Assembly (NCBI RefSeq): GCF_008274585.1
Contig: NZ_VTRT01000006.1
Coordinates: forward strand, 1 to 64,000
Length of the DNA: 64,000 bases
Source: Pedobacter sp. BS3
GTDB taxonomy: Bacteria > Bacteroidota > Bacteroidia > Sphingobacteriales > Sphingobacteriaceae
Direction of reading: 5' to 3'
Shown: positions 32,058 through 42,800 of the stretch, one piece after another
Layout: each line of letters opens with the position of its first letter
Numbering within the stretch: the first letter of the stretch is position 1
The notes under the pieces: model-generated
Told to the model about the DNA's origin: nothing
Databases searched by the model: none
The model's input: the letters and a program-made list of their open reading frames with translations, nothing else
Position numbers and translations under genes: made by a program

Positions 32058-33002
32058 ATGAAGGCTAAATGGCTCATCGTGCTAAGCCCCTTATTGTTTT
32101 TAATGATAAGGGGATCTTCTCAGACTCAAACAATGCCGCAGGTAACGATCCGGCAGGGCACTTCGGTAGTGCTTACTGCAAAATCAGGTAATGCAGTTGC
32201 TTTTCAATGGTTCAGGGATGGGAAACCTATTGACCAGGCTACCGGGCTGAAATATACTGCTCGTGCAGCCGGAGTTTACCAGGTAATATCATTCAATGAT
32301 GAAGGATGCGATTCGGAGATATCCGATGGCGTGACTGTTGTGGTTGAACCCGTATTATCAGCAAGTGCAGATATTGAGGTTCAGAAACGATCAGAAACAC
32401 GTCCGGTAGGCCTGTTTGAAACCTTTGAATACCTGCTAACCGTGCGTAATAAAGGTGCTGATAATGCTACTTCGGTCGTAGTAACCGATAGCCTGCCCGC
32501 CAGTCTTGAGCTCATTGAGGTGGTTAACCCGGTACAGGGTAGCGCCGTCTACAATGCTGCTACACGTATGGTTATATGGCAATTACCCACGCTGGATAAC
32601 GGGCAGCAGGCCGGTCTGCGTGTTAAGGTAAAAGCTACATCAGCAGGTGTGATTACAAATTCGGCAACGGCTACTGCATTTGAAACCGACCCTGAGCCCG
32701 GCAATAATATTTCGGTAGATAAAAAAGAGATAGGCAATTTGCAGATCCCCAATGTGTTTACGCCTAATGGCGATGGTAAAAACGATGCTTTTGTCATTCC
32801 CGGGCTGGAGAATTATCCTGAAAATGAGCTTACCATTATTAACCGTTGGGGGAATCACGTTTACGAGCAGAAGAATTATCAGAATAGGTGGACAGGCGAA
32901 GGGTTAAACGAAGGGACATATTTCTATGTGTTGCGGGTAAAAGATACATCGGATAACTGGCAGGCATACAAAGGTTATGTCACGTTGCTGCGATCAAAAT
33001 AA
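32058..33002 (+). CDS. short type B T9SS substrate with Ig-like and DUF11 domains
   Basis: 314 residues: signal peptide ([17 protein letters not shown]), an Ig-like domain with [11 protein letters not shown] near 55, one DUF11 domain around 105-225 (EIQ-like start, [17 protein letters not shown]), and a type B/CHU_C domain from [17 protein letters not shown] to GYVTLLRSK. It is the only one of the three consecutive secreted ORFs with a recognisable T9SS domain. Its stop overlaps the first possible start of the following PorP/SprF gene (TAATG), so translation is probably coupled. Confidence 0.8.
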   Translation: MKAKWLIVLSPLLFLMIRGSSQTQTMPQVTIRQGTSVVLTAKSGNAVAFQWFRDGKPIDQATGLKYTARAAGVYQVISFNDEGCDSEISDGVTVVVEPVLSASADIEVQKRSETRPVGLFETFEYLLTVRNKGADNATSVVVTDSLPASLELIEVVNPVQGSAVYNAATRMVIWQLPTLDNGQQAGLRVKVKATSAGVITNSATATAFETDPEPGNNISVDKKEIGNLQIPNVFTPNGDGKNDAFVIPGLENYPENELTIINRWGNHVYEQKNYQNRWTGEGLNEGTYFYVLRVKDTSDNWQAYKGYVTLLRSK

Positions 33003-33013
33003 TGGAGCGGATT

Positions 33014-33985
33014 ATGAAGAAGATAATTTTGATAACCGGTTTGCTGATAGGCTCATTCAGGTTAGCGGCACAGCAGGATGCGCATTTCAGCCAGTACATA
33101 TTTAACCTGATCTATGTAAACCCGGCCTATGCCGGATACAAGGAAGAGTGGTATTTACAAAGCTTTTACCGGTCGCAGTGGAGCGCTGTTCCGGGAGCGC
33201 CGCAAAGCTTTTCGGCCGCGGCAGATGGCACGGTGAATCATGATAATGTCGGCTTAGCCTTATTGCTGAGCCATGATAAGATCGGTGCGCAAAGTAACCT
33301 GGCAGGTTATGTCAATTATGCCTATAGAATACAAACCGGCGACTCTGAAAGCTCACGGCTGGCATTTGGTTTAGGTGTTGGATGCGTACAGTTGGGTATA
33401 GATGGCGATAAGCTGAATGCTGTTGATGCCGGCGATGCCTATGTCCCGGCAGGCAAACAAAGTACACTGTTGCCCGATGCCCGTGCCGGAATTTTTTACT
33501 CGGATGAACATGCTTTTGCCGGTTTCTCTGCCGATAACCTGCTTACCGGTTACATGGCAAAAAATAAAGACCATACGTTGATCACGGCTATCCCCAAACC
33601 TCATTTTTACCTGGCGGGCGGCGCCGTATTTCCGGTAAGCGACGGCGTAAAGCTAAAACCGACTTTTCTGCTCAAAGATGACCTGGCCGGCCCAACCAAT
33701 CTCGACATCAACGGCTTTGTACTGTTAAATGAACGCTTATGGATCGGTGGCTTTTATCGCACAGCCGTTAAACTGTACCCTAAAAATAACCTCCAGCCGG
33801 ATCTGCACCAACCCAGCGCTGCCGGCATTATCGCTGAGATCTTTGCCACTCCCTCCATCCGTATCGGCTATGCTTTCGATTACTCCTTAAACAAGCTCCG
33901 CGATTATAATTACGGTTCGCATGAGTTCTCTTTAGGTTTCTATCTTCACAAAGATAAGCGGGGCGAATTGAGGTGTTATTTCTAA
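33014..33985 (+). CDS. PorP/SprF family outer-membrane protein (array 1, second copy)
   Basis: 323 residues from ATG 33014, preceded by GGAGCGG and giving a clean signal peptide (MKKIILITGLLIGSF to AAQQ); an ATG at 33002 overlaps the upstream stop. Hallmark DAHFSQYIFNLIYVNPAYAG, then QW, and a barrel pattern. Its start is of the YIFN...NPA type, like the copy at 38872-39840 and unlike the two PorE-linked copies. Predicted outer-membrane partner for the type B protein just upstream. Confidence 0.9.
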   Translation: MKKIILITGLLIGSFRLAAQQDAHFSQYIFNLIYVNPAYAGYKEEWYLQSFYRSQWSAVPGAPQSFSAAADGTVNHDNVGLALLLSHDKIGAQSNLAGYVNYAYRIQTGDSESSRLAFGLGVGCVQLGIDGDKLNAVDAGDAYVPAGKQSTLLPDARAGIFYSDEHAFAGFSADNLLTGYMAKNKDHTLITAIPKPHFYLAGGAVFPVSDGVKLKPTFLLKDDLAGPTNLDINGFVLLNERLWIGGFYRTAVKLYPKNNLQPDLHQPSAAGIIAEIFATPSIRIGYAFDYSLNKLRDYNYGSHEFSLGFYLHKDKRGELRCYF

Positions 33986-34015
33986 GTTCGCTATGTTTTT
34001 GCGTTGGGTTTAATG

Positions 34016-34023
34016 TAACTTTG
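34016..34023 (+). promoter_or_regulatory. -7 box for the AddA-like helicase gene
   Basis: TAACTTTG, an exact TAnnTTTG, 14 bp before the ATG at 34038. Confidence 0.5.
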
Positions 34024-34037
34024 ATACCACTCAAATC

Positions 34038-37000
34038 ATGGTTAACATGCCAAACAAACCACTCAAATTGCTTCAGGCATCGGCGGGTTCCGGTAAAACG
34101 TTTAGTCTTACGGCACATTACCTTACGTTGCTGTTTTCGGGCGAGACCAAATACCGCGAAATTCTGGCGGTAACCTTTACCAACAAGGCTACCGAGGAAA
34201 TGAAAACCCGCATCCTGGAAGTACTGAAAGAGCTGGCCAAAGGTAATGCCACCGATGGACTAATCAACGAAATGCGAAGGATTATCCTGGAAGCGCATCC
34301 CGAATTAAACCCGCAAACACTGCAATTACAGGCCGACAGGATCTATCGTCGTATTCTGCACGATTATGGTCGTTTTTCGGTAAGCACCATCGACGGTTTT
34401 GTACAGAAAGTAATACGGAGCTTCGCGTTTGAGCTGGGTTTGGATACCGGTTATGCGCTCGAAATGAACTTCGACAAAGTAAAAAACGAGTTGGCCGACC
34501 GGCTGGACAAGCAACTGGACACTAATCCCGGTTTATTGCAATGGATCATTAATCTGGCACAGGATCGCATACAAAATGATAAAAGCTGGAATTATCGCAG
34601 AGAGCTTACAGATCTTGCCGGCGAGATCTTTAAGGAGCGTTATCAGCCTTTTGAAAAGGCCATGGAACCCCTGATGAAAGCCGGGAAAATGGATGAGCTG
34701 TTCACCACGTACAGCGATCTGACCCGTCAGGCTATCCGGGAGTTCGAAGAGCAGGTACATCGTCTGGCTGTAGACGCCGCTAAAACCGCTGAGCTGGCAA
34801 CCGCTAACATCGATTCACTGAAAGGCAAATCCCGGTCGCCATTGTTTAACCTGCAGAAAATTGCCGATGGCGATTTAGCCAAAACAGAAAGTCTCAGCCG
34901 CTTAATTGACCAGCCCGACGAATGGTTTAAGCCTGGAAGCGATACATCGGTATACGATACGCTGAACCCGCAGCTAAAGCAGCTGTATGAATATTACACC
35001 CAAAATCTTGCCGATTACCTGCTGGCCGTATCGGTTAACGAAAACCTGTATTTTTTACGGCTGATGCAGGAAATGGCGCACCTACTGGAAAGTTACCGTA
35101 AAGAAAGCGGAACCCTGCTTATCAGCGATGCGCAACGCATGCTGCAGGAAATCACCGCTTCGGAAGAAGGTAGTGGAAACCCCTCGTTTGTGTGGGAAAA
35201 AACCGGGAGCCGCTACCAGCATTTTTTATTCGATGAGTTTCAGGATACCTCTACCAGTCAGTGGGGAAACTTCAGGCCGCTGCTGCAAAATGCCATTGCA
35301 TCGGCAAATGGCAAGCTCACCGACCACCTGGTGGTAGGCGATGTGAAGCAATCGATATATCGCTGGCGCAATGGCGACTGGAATATCCTGCACCAGAAAA
35401 TAAAGGCCGATGTGGGCGAGGAGTACATTGTTGAAGAAAACCTGGAAGCCAATTATCGTAGCGCCGAAAATATCATCAACTTTAATAACCTGTTATTTCA
35501 ATATGCGCCGCAGGCATTGCAAGATCAGCTGAACGCTATTATTGCGTCTGAGGCTGGCGAAGCGGCGGCAAAATGGTGGTATGAAAAAGGTTATCACGAG
35601 ATCATTACCAATGTTTACCGGCATGCCCCGCAGCTCACGCATCCGCAAACCGCTAAAGGCGGACACGTTCATATTTCGGTTTTAACCGAGGATGAGACCG
35701 GTAAAAGCCTGCGAAATGAATCGTTCCGGCGGGTATCCGTTCAGAAAATGATAGCCGAAATACAGCTGATTACCGGCGAAAAGGGGTACAAGCCCGGCGA
35801 TATCTGTGTGCTGGTACGCTCTAATAAAGAAGCTGTAACGGTTGTGGAAGCGCTCATGGAGCGGCATATTCCGGTAATTTCCGGCGAAGCCCTGATGATT
35901 GCCAATAACAATGCTGTAAAGCTGCTGGTCAATACCCTCAGGGTGCTTGCCGGCCCGGCCAACCAGACAGCGCTGTACAAAGCGAACTGCATCAGCCTGT
36001 ACGCAAGCCTGCGACACAAAACGGTTCTGCCGCAGGAATGGTTTTACCTGCAAGGCAAAGACCTGAGTCGATTAAAGCAGGTATTGCCCGAAAGTCTTTG
36101 TAACAACTGGCGTACCTGGATGCAATTGCCGCTTACCGGATTGATAGAAGAGCTGATTGGCGCTTATGGGCTTAACCACGAAAATGACGGCAGCGGACAT
36201 TTACCCTTTTTACTGGCTTTCAGGGATATGGTGGGCAGCTTTTCTGCCCATGGCGATAAAGGGATTCATGCCTTTTTGCAATGGTGGGATGAGGAGGGAA
36301 ACACGAAAGCCCTGCCATCGGCCGAAGGCGTGGAAGCCGTTCAGGTAATTACCATCCATAAATCCAAAGGATTAGCCTTTAAAGCGGTGCTGATACCTTT
36401 CTGTAATTGGGATGTAGGTGGTATGCCGAACAGTATTTTCTGGGTGTCGAGCAATGAAACGGCCTATAAAAGCCTGCAAAGCATTCCCGTGAAATACAAA
36501 AAAAGTCTCGGTAAATCGGCTATAGCGCCCGCGTATTACGAGGAGCTGCTGAATAATAATATGGATGCGCTGAACATGTTATATGTTGCCACTACCCGTA
36601 GCCGCGAGTACCTTTCCATAACCGTTCTGGGTAAAAATAACCCAACCGATAAAATTACGCACACCGGCGACCTGATGGCGAATGTTATCGACAAATTTGA
36701 AGGTTTTGATACAGGCAGAAACGGATTGTATATCGATGAGCCTGTAATAAAAACGCAGAAAGAAATCACAGAAGAAATCCTACCCGAAAAGCTGGAGCTA
36801 ACAAAATATCCTTTGTCAGAACGCTTGTCGGCTGTTTTTGACAGGGCGCTTCTGCATCCTGAATTTGAGCTTTTTGCCGGTGGAGAAGCCGGAAGGGAAG
36901 GCGCTATCCTGCATGCGGCGCTGGCAAAAATAAGTGAAATCGCTGCGGTTGACAAGGTGTTAAACGAGATGCTTTTACAGGGATATTTCAAAAATGACGA

Positions 37001-37310
37001 ACTGGAGGCCATCAAATTACAGATAAGCCAGGTATTGCGGCATCCGCAATTGCAAAACCTGTTAAGCGGCAATTATGAGATTTTAAACGAGAGAAGCATC
37101 ATTGCCGCCGACGGGAAAAGCTACCGGCCGGATAAAGTGCTGGTAAAGAACCAGGAAGCCATTGTGCTGGATTACAAATTTACGCACAGCGAGGAAGAAC
37201 AGCATGTTCAGCAGGTAAGACGTTATAAAAGCCTGCTGCTCGATATGGGATATACTCAAGCTAAAGCATATTTGTTTTATGCCCAAAGCGGGGCATTGAA
37301 GCTGGTGTAA
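34038..37310 (+). CDS. UvrD/AddA-like ATP-dependent helicase-nuclease
   Basis: 1090 residues. Motif I QASAGSGKTF at 13-22, Ia AVTFTNKATEEM, motif II FLFDEFQDTS, motif III VVGDVKQSIYRWRNGDW, motif IV-VI region with ITIHKSKGLAF and MLYVATTRSREYL: a superfamily 1A helicase. The C-terminus has PDKVLVKNQ and IVLDYKF, the D...(D/E)xK core of the AddA/RecB nuclease domain. The family resects double-strand ends for RecA-dependent repair. The usual AddB partner is not adjacent in this window. It is flanked by the two adhesin arrays but has its own promoter and normal composition, so it looks like a core gene. Confidence 0.9.
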   Translation: MVNMPNKPLKLLQASAGSGKTFSLTAHYLTLLFSGETKYREILAVTFTNKATEEMKTRILEVLKELAKGNATDGLINEMRRIILEAHPELNPQTLQLQADRIYRRILHDYGRFSVSTIDGFVQKVIRSFAFELGLDTGYALEMNFDKVKNELADRLDKQLDTNPGLLQWIINLAQDRIQNDKSWNYRRELTDLAGEIFKERYQPFEKAMEPLMKAGKMDELFTTYSDLTRQAIREFEEQVHRLAVDAAKTAELATANIDSLKGKSRSPLFNLQKIADGDLAKTESLSRLIDQPDEWFKPGSDTSVYDTLNPQLKQLYEYYTQNLADYLLAVSVNENLYFLRLMQEMAHLLESYRKESGTLLISDAQRMLQEITASEEGSGNPSFVWEKTGSRYQHFLFDEFQDTSTSQWGNFRPLLQNAIASANGKLTDHLVVGDVKQSIYRWRNGDWNILHQKIKADVGEEYIVEENLEANYRSAENIINFNNLLFQYAPQALQDQLNAIIASEAGEAAAKWWYEKGYHEIITNVYRHAPQLTHPQTAKGGHVHISVLTEDETGKSLRNESFRRVSVQKMIAEIQLITGEKGYKPGDICVLVRSNKEAVTVVEALMERHIPVISGEALMIANNNAVKLLVNTLRVLAGPANQTALYKANCISLYASLRHKTVLPQEWFYLQGKDLSRLKQVLPESLCNNWRTWMQLPLTGLIEELIGAYGLNHENDGSGHLPFLLAFRDMVGSFSAHGDKGIHAFLQWWDEEGNTKALPSAEGVEAVQVITIHKSKGLAFKAVLIPFCNWDVGGMPNSIFWVSSNETAYKSLQSIPVKYKKSLGKSAIAPAYYEELLNNNMDALNMLYVATTRSREYLSITVLGKNNPTDKITHTGDLMANVIDKFEGFDTGRNGLYIDEPVIKTQKEITEEILPEKLELTKYPLSERLSAVFDRALLHPEFELFAGGEAGREGAILHAALAKISEIAAVDKVLNEMLLQGYFKNDELEAIKLQISQVLRHPQLQNLLSGNYEILNERSIIAADGKSYRPDKVLVKNQEAIVLDYKFTHSEEEQHVQQVRRYKSLLLDMGYTQAKAYLFYAQSGALKLV

Positions 37311-37320
37311 AGATGGTATG

Positions 37321-37344
37321 CCGGCCTGTCAGGGGACAGGCCGG
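37321..37344. terminator. hairpin between convergent helicase and epimerase genes
   Basis: CCGGCCTGTC (37321-37330) and GACAGGCCGG (37335-37344), a perfect 10-bp stem with an AGGG loop, 10 bp after the helicase stop. No T run follows, so it may be a REP-type palindrome and not a simple terminator. Confidence 0.5.
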
Positions 37345-37476
37345 GGGAAATATGTCTCCTATCCATACACGGTATTTCCACTACATCACAAAATTAGCAG
37401 CCTGCGGTTTTGAAACGGATTATAGAAATTGACGCATTCTTATCAAAAATTATCCAGTATCAAAAAGACGAAACCG

Positions 37477-38574
37477 CTAAATAGTCCATTTATCGCATTT
37501 TGCTAAAAAATCCTCGTCTATATCGGCCCCGATACCCGGTAAATCGGCAATATCCAGAAGATATCCCTTATAGGCTGCTCCATTTATAACCGGGTCTTCG
37601 AGGTGACCAAGCAGGCAGGTATCCAGATCATAAAATTGAACGTTGGGCGAGGCATACGCAAAATGCAGCTTGGCGCTTAATGCGAGACGACTTTCAAGCA
37701 TACCGCCTATCATGCAGGGTATATTTTTAGACCGGGCAAGGTCATGTATTTGTATGGCTTCGGCTATTCCGCCGGATTTTACCAGCTTAATATTAATATA
37801 ATCGCAGGCTCTGGCATTAATGAGCTTCCGTGCATCGTGATGACTGTAACAGCTTTCGTCGGCCATGATCTTTACGGGTGATTGCAGGCATAATGCGGGA
37901 AGCAGATCATCATACCAGGAACGCATGGGCTGTTCGCAAAACTGTATGTTCAAATCCTTCATGCCGTTCAGGGCCAGCAAGGCATCATCAAAGCTCCAGC
38001 CCTGGTTGGCATCAATACGTATCAGCATGTCTTCACCAGCTACTTCGCGTATTTTTTCTATCCGTTTTACATCCTCAGGGGCATTTTTACCGAGCTTCAC
38101 CTTCAGCATTCTTGCTCCGCTGCTTTTATATTGCTGTGCTTTTTCGGCCATCTTCTCAACCGTATCTATGCCGATCGTAATATCAGTTTCTACCGTTCTT
38201 TTTTCTCCGCCGAGATACTGGTATAAGGGAAGCCCGGCATGTTTAGCAGCAATATCATAAAGCGCCATATCAAAAGCGCTTTTTATGGTGGTATTACCGG
38301 CAATGGATGTATTGATATCCTGCAAGCGTCCTGCTGTATCCAGGGCATCTTTCCTTTTAATTAACGCTGCAAAATCACGACCTACGCTGAGGCAGGTTTC
38401 CTGGGTTTCGCCAACAATGACCGGGAATGCAGAACATTCTCCCACGCCATAAATACCGGCGTCGGTATGTATCCGGATAAATACATTCTGTGCATAATGC
38501 ATGGTCCCGGTAGCAATGGTAAAGGGCTCCATTTTAATGCTGAGCCGGTAAACATCGGTATGTGTAATCTTCAT
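37477..38574 (-). CDS. dipeptide epimerase (L-Ala-D/L-Glu epimerase type, enolase superfamily)
   Basis: 365 residues. The capping domain (VFIRIHTDAGIYGVGECSAF) precedes the barrel; catalytic Lys158-x-Lys160 in MLKVKLG, metal ligands D188 (with N190), E214 in QFCEQP and D239 in MADESC, and the second Lys263 in NIKLVKSGG are all present. This is the muconate-lactonizing subgroup, in which L-Ala-D/L-Glu epimerases recycle murein peptides. Substrate range varies within the family (other dipeptides), so the exact one is inferred. Single gene, convergent with the helicase. Confidence 0.88.
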   Translation of the reverse strand: MKITHTDVYRLSIKMEPFTIATGTMHYAQNVFIRIHTDAGIYGVGECSAFPVIVGETQETCLSVGRDFAALIKRKDALDTAGRLQDINTSIAGNTTIKSAFDMALYDIAAKHAGLPLYQYLGGEKRTVETDITIGIDTVEKMAEKAQQYKSSGARMLKVKLGKNAPEDVKRIEKIREVAGEDMLIRIDANQGWSFDDALLALNGMKDLNIQFCEQPMRSWYDDLLPALCLQSPVKIMADESCYSHHDARKLINARACDYINIKLVKSGGIAEAIQIHDLARSKNIPCMIGGMLESRLALSAKLHFAYASPNVQFYDLDTCLLGHLEDPVINGAAYKGYLLDIADLPGIGADIDEDFLAKCDKWTI

Positions 38575-38675
38575 CTATGGTTAAGTAAAAAGTAAAAATT
38601 CAAAAGTAAAAATATATAACTTGCTAAAAATCAATTCTTATAATTACATACTCACAGATTTGATCTATAGTCAAC

Positions 38676-38780
38676 TTAACAATATTGTTTCTGCGCTAAG
38701 GCTGATTCTATCAGGGCGGTATATACTTCGCTTAGCGATATCCCGGCAGCTTTTACCTGGGCCGGAATAAAGCAAAGAAA
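38676..38780 (-). pseudogene. possible C-terminal remnant of a gene
   Basis: The minus strand holds a protein-like tail (IPAQVKAAGISLSEVY then TALIESALAQKQYC and a stop at 38676-38678) with no start; the 77-bp dispersed repeat abuts it upstream. The rest of 38575-38871 shows only low-complexity A/T and the repeat. Not identified. Confidence 0.25.
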
Positions 38781-38857
38781 AGGATTTTGCTCTTGTCTTG
38801 GTTCCTGATCCGTTGCTCTTGTTTCTACCTCCGATCTTTCCCTACTTCCGGACTATA
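38781..38857. repeat. 77-bp dispersed repeat, copy 1
   Basis: 73 of 77 bases match 58724-58800, in the same orientation. It starts AGGATTTTGCTCTTGTCTTG and ends CTTCCGGACTATA. No ORF; lies between a PorP/SprF gene and the gene remnant. Confidence 0.85.
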
Positions 38858-38871
38858 TGCTAAACATCCAA

Positions 38872-39840
38872 TCACCAGTTTTTTTGCGGGCAGGTAACCC
38901 GGTAACGATTGTTCAGCAACAAGCCTAGCACAATTTCATGCGTTCCATTGCTTACCGAACGCAGAGCAGAAGTTGTAAAATCGTACGAATAGCTCAGGTT
39001 AAATAAGGAGCTGATGTTAAACCCCGCCATGGCGGCAATGGCATCATCCTGCCGGTAGCTTCCACCTATCCAGAATTTATCCTTAAATGCCAGCTTCAGG
39101 TTTACATCAACAGATGTAGGCAAAGAAATCAGGTATTTAACCATAAACGACGGAATTGCCGCAACATTTTCGGCGAGAAATACTTTATACCCTGCTGTAG
39201 CAAACAAGTGTGCCACCTGCTGATCGCCCATTAAAGACTGGGCAGAAATACCTGCAAAATAGGTTGGCCCGTAAAGCCAGACACCGGCTCCCAGGTCAGG
39301 CTGAAACTGGCTCTTCTGGCTGGCTATAACGGGGTCGTTGCTATTCTGCACCGTTACTTTTGAAAGATCAACGCTTGTTCTCGAAAAACCGGCCGCAACA
39401 CCCAGGCTCAGATTCAGCCGCTCAGTAATTCCTAAGTGATAAGCATACGTAACATCCACATCGCTGGTAGATATGGGTCCCGTTTTATCCATAACAGCAT
39501 GAAAGCCAATGCCATGATGAGGCTCTGACGCCTGGTATGTTTGCACATAGCTGCGGTTCATCGGGTTATCTCCTGCTTCAGAAAACGAATTGGCATTACT
39601 GTACAGGTAATTTTTCCCGATAGGCGCATGCAAGGAAATAAACGAGGTTACAGGGGCTCCCTCCAGGCCCTGCCACTGCTTACGGTAGCCGGCTTTGACA
39701 TCAATGTAATTTTCTATACCCGATATAGCCGGATTTAACAGGTAATTATTAAAAATATACTGTGTATATTGAGGCTTCTGCTGGGCAAAAACTCCGGTCA
39801 CACACCCCACCAGGATCATTAAAAACACACACTTCCTCAT
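38872..39840 (-). CDS. PorP/SprF family outer-membrane protein (array 2, second copy)
   Basis: 322 residues from ATG 39840, 4 nt after the stop of the 1948-residue adhesin; signal peptide MRKCVFLMILVGCVTG to FAQQ. Hallmark PQYTQYIFNNYLLNPAISG and YRKQWQGLEGAP follow, then a barrel pattern. A longer reading starting inside the adhesin gene lacks a sensible N-terminus. Predicted partner of the adhesin encoded immediately upstream, by analogy to SprF/SprB. Confidence 0.9.
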   Translation of the reverse strand: MRKCVFLMILVGCVTGVFAQQKPQYTQYIFNNYLLNPAISGIENYIDVKAGYRKQWQGLEGAPVTSFISLHAPIGKNYLYSNANSFSEAGDNPMNRSYVQTYQASEPHHGIGFHAVMDKTGPISTSDVDVTYAYHLGITERLNLSLGVAAGFSRTSVDLSKVTVQNSNDPVIASQKSQFQPDLGAGVWLYGPTYFAGISAQSLMGDQQVAHLFATAGYKVFLAENVAAIPSFMVKYLISLPTSVDVNLKLAFKDKFWIGGSYRQDDAIAAMAGFNISSLFNLSYSYDFTTSALRSVSNGTHEIVLGLLLNNRYRVTCPQKNW

Positions 39841-39844
39841 ACAC

Positions 39845-42800
39845 TTATCGTAATATCGTAACAGACCCTGAAATAATGGCATGGCCGTTTTTAGGGTCGA
39901 TCATATAGTAATACGTGCCGGCAGGCAGATCCTCACCATTATATTTGCCATCCCACTTTACAACGCCTGAGGAACTGAGCACTTTTTTCCCATACCGGTT
40001 AAATATTTCTACCGTTGCGCCGGGATAAGTATCCAGGTATTTTATCTCCCATAGATCGTTGATACCGTCGCCGTTCGGAGTAAACGTATTAGGCACTACC
40101 AGCTCACGTAAAATATTGACATTAAGCGTACTGCTTGCGTTGCACCCATTTTTTGTTTTTACGGTTAAGGTGTACGTCATATCATTACCCAGCCGGCATA
40201 CGGGGTTTGGCGAATCCGGGTTATCCAGGTATGTTGCCGGCGACCAGGAATAGCTCAGATCATCGCCGGTAACGGCAGAGGCTTTCAATTGGGCTGATTT
40301 TCCTTCCGCGATATAAATGGTGCTTTGCGCAAATGTTACGGAAGGAGTGGGATAAACCACAATATCCTGTTCTTCATAACTCTGGCAACCGCTTGCCGTG
40401 GTGTACGTGTACCGGATGCGGTGTGTACCCGGACCGGCCAACTGCGGCGAAAATTGTGGACTTACTGTAATACCAGTACCGCTATAAACGCCATTTCCGG
40501 GAAGCGATAAGATAATACCACCTTGTGTTAAATTAAAAGGATCTGCTTCCTGGCAGACAGCCGGCAATGGAGCCAGGTGAGCTACCGGCATGGCATTCAG
40601 GGTAATTACTTTGGAAAAATCAGTATAGCAGCCGTTCTCATTATACGCCCGCAGCATAATGGTATAAGTGCGGGTCGCCGGACTTTCAAACGCCGGATAC
40701 GAATGGGGATATGTACCGCCTGGGACAGGAGAATCATACGTTTCAGCCTCAGTCGGATTGTTCACATAATCCCAATAAACCGCTACTTTTTTTACCGAGC
40801 CAAAGCCGTTCACTACAGACTGGTCAGTAAGTGAAACCGGATCGCTGCTGCATAGCTTGTTTTCATTGGCAATACTGAATGATGCTGAAGGCGTATTGTA
40901 AATAGTTACCGGCTTACTCACCGAATCCATACAACCCTTATCGGTAACAGCAATTAGTTTTACTGTGTAAGTTCCCCCGGTGGTGTACTGGTGAACGGGC
41001 TGCTGGCCTGTACCCTGGCTGCCATCACCAAAATCCCATAACCATTGCGAAACTGTAGCCGCCGTGCTGCTGGCTGTAAACTGCGCTTTTCCATCCGGGA
41101 TACACACATCCGGCACGGTAAAACCGGGTTTGGGAAGCGGATTAATGGTGATATCCTTCGATGCCGTATTGCTTATACAACCGGTGCTGCTTTTAACCCA
41201 AAGCCTGATCGTGTATGTCCCGCCGGATGTGTAAGTATGGTTTACCGGGTCGCCGGTGGTTTGAACCAGTGGGGCCGAACCATCACCGAAATCCCAGTTC
41301 CACTCCACCAGGCTGGCGTCGGGCGCATTAATAGCCGATGCATCTGTAAACGTAATGCTGTTGTTCTGGCAGGTAGTGGCAGGAAGGCTAAAATCTGCCG
41401 TTGGCAAGGGGTCAAGGATAATATCGTGTGTTGCCGTATTGGTAGCGCTGCAACCACCCGCTGATGTAGCTAACAGTGTGACCGTGTGTTTACCCGGCGT
41501 GAGCCATTTATGTTTGGGGTTTTGCAGGTTACTGGTCGTACCGTCGTCAAACGTCCAAAGCCACTGGCTGATAGTTCCGACACTAATGGTGCTGGCATCT
41601 TTATACGTTATGCTATCGCCGTCAAAACATACCCGTGCAGGGGCATCAATAGCCGATACCGGTGCAGCGTCTACCACAACGGTATCTGTGTAAGGATTCT
41701 GGCAGCCTGACGTAGTTTCCAGGATAAGCTTTACCGCATATTTGCCCGGTTTGGTATAGGTGTGCGATTGCGGCGGACAGGTGCTGCCATCTATCACTAC
41801 GTTATCGCCTTCGCCAAAATTCCATATCCATTTAGCCGGTGTGCCGGATGTGGTTCCGGTTACCGAGGAGGCCGAAGGGTCAAAGCTGAGTGTTTCGCCG
41901 GCACAAATAGTATCTTTCGGCGCTATGCTGAACCGGGCATCTATTCCACCCGAAAAATCAACTTTTACACTATCTGTGGTTATTACACCCACACTATTGG
42001 TGGTTGTCAGCTTCACCATGTACACGGAACCTCCGCTTACATCATACGTATGAGGAGGCGGATCTTGTACCTCGGTGCTCGTGCCGTCGCCAAAATCCCA
42101 GGCCCATTTGGTTATGGTAGTGCCTGGCATGGCCGTGGTATGGTTGTCAAAGCTTACGGTTGGATTGCCGCAACTGGTGGTAAAATCGAAGTTGACATTG
42201 TCACGCCCGATAAGCACCAATATCTTTTCAATGTCTTCACCGCCACACTCGCTTGAAAACGTACCGGTTGCCTTGGCCGAGATCCGGTAAATACCATCCT
42301 GGCTAAAAGTATATTGAACCGGCGATGTATAGATATAAAAAGTGCGTCCCTCTACCTCTATCGTGCCATCGTACTTTGCCTTACCTGTTGTGGTATCTAT
42401 TTCACCATTTTTTATACCGGCCGGGCTTACCCTGGTATCTGTGCCGGGATCCCAGGCAATATTATCTACCTGGAACGGATTGTAAGGCAACGCTATTTTC
42501 AGGGTAACCGGGTTATTTTTACCACCTTTTACCGATGTACTGGATGTATCTGATCCCGCCGGATTAACGGTCATTTTTATGGATGACAGGTTTTTAATGG
42601 CCGTACCGGCATTATAGCCGTAGCTTTCACCGTCGCCCATCCCATAAGCAATGGCATTAAAGGCATAGTCTGATGAAATCGTATGCGCCATTCCGGGGGC
42701 AACCTTAAAAACAGCATAATAATAGTTAGGGTCCAGAGGATGTACCTTAAAGGCATCCTTCATTAATACCAGAGAGGAACTATAAGCAGCGGTACCACCC

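Noticed and set aside
29528-33002. One adhesin gene broken by frameshifts
   Set aside because: Each of the three ORFs has its own start and signal peptide, and there is no overlapping continuation in other frames that I could see.
34038-37310. Defence-island helicase
   Set aside because: Motifs and the C-terminal nuclease match the housekeeping AddA type; single gene with an ordinary promoter.
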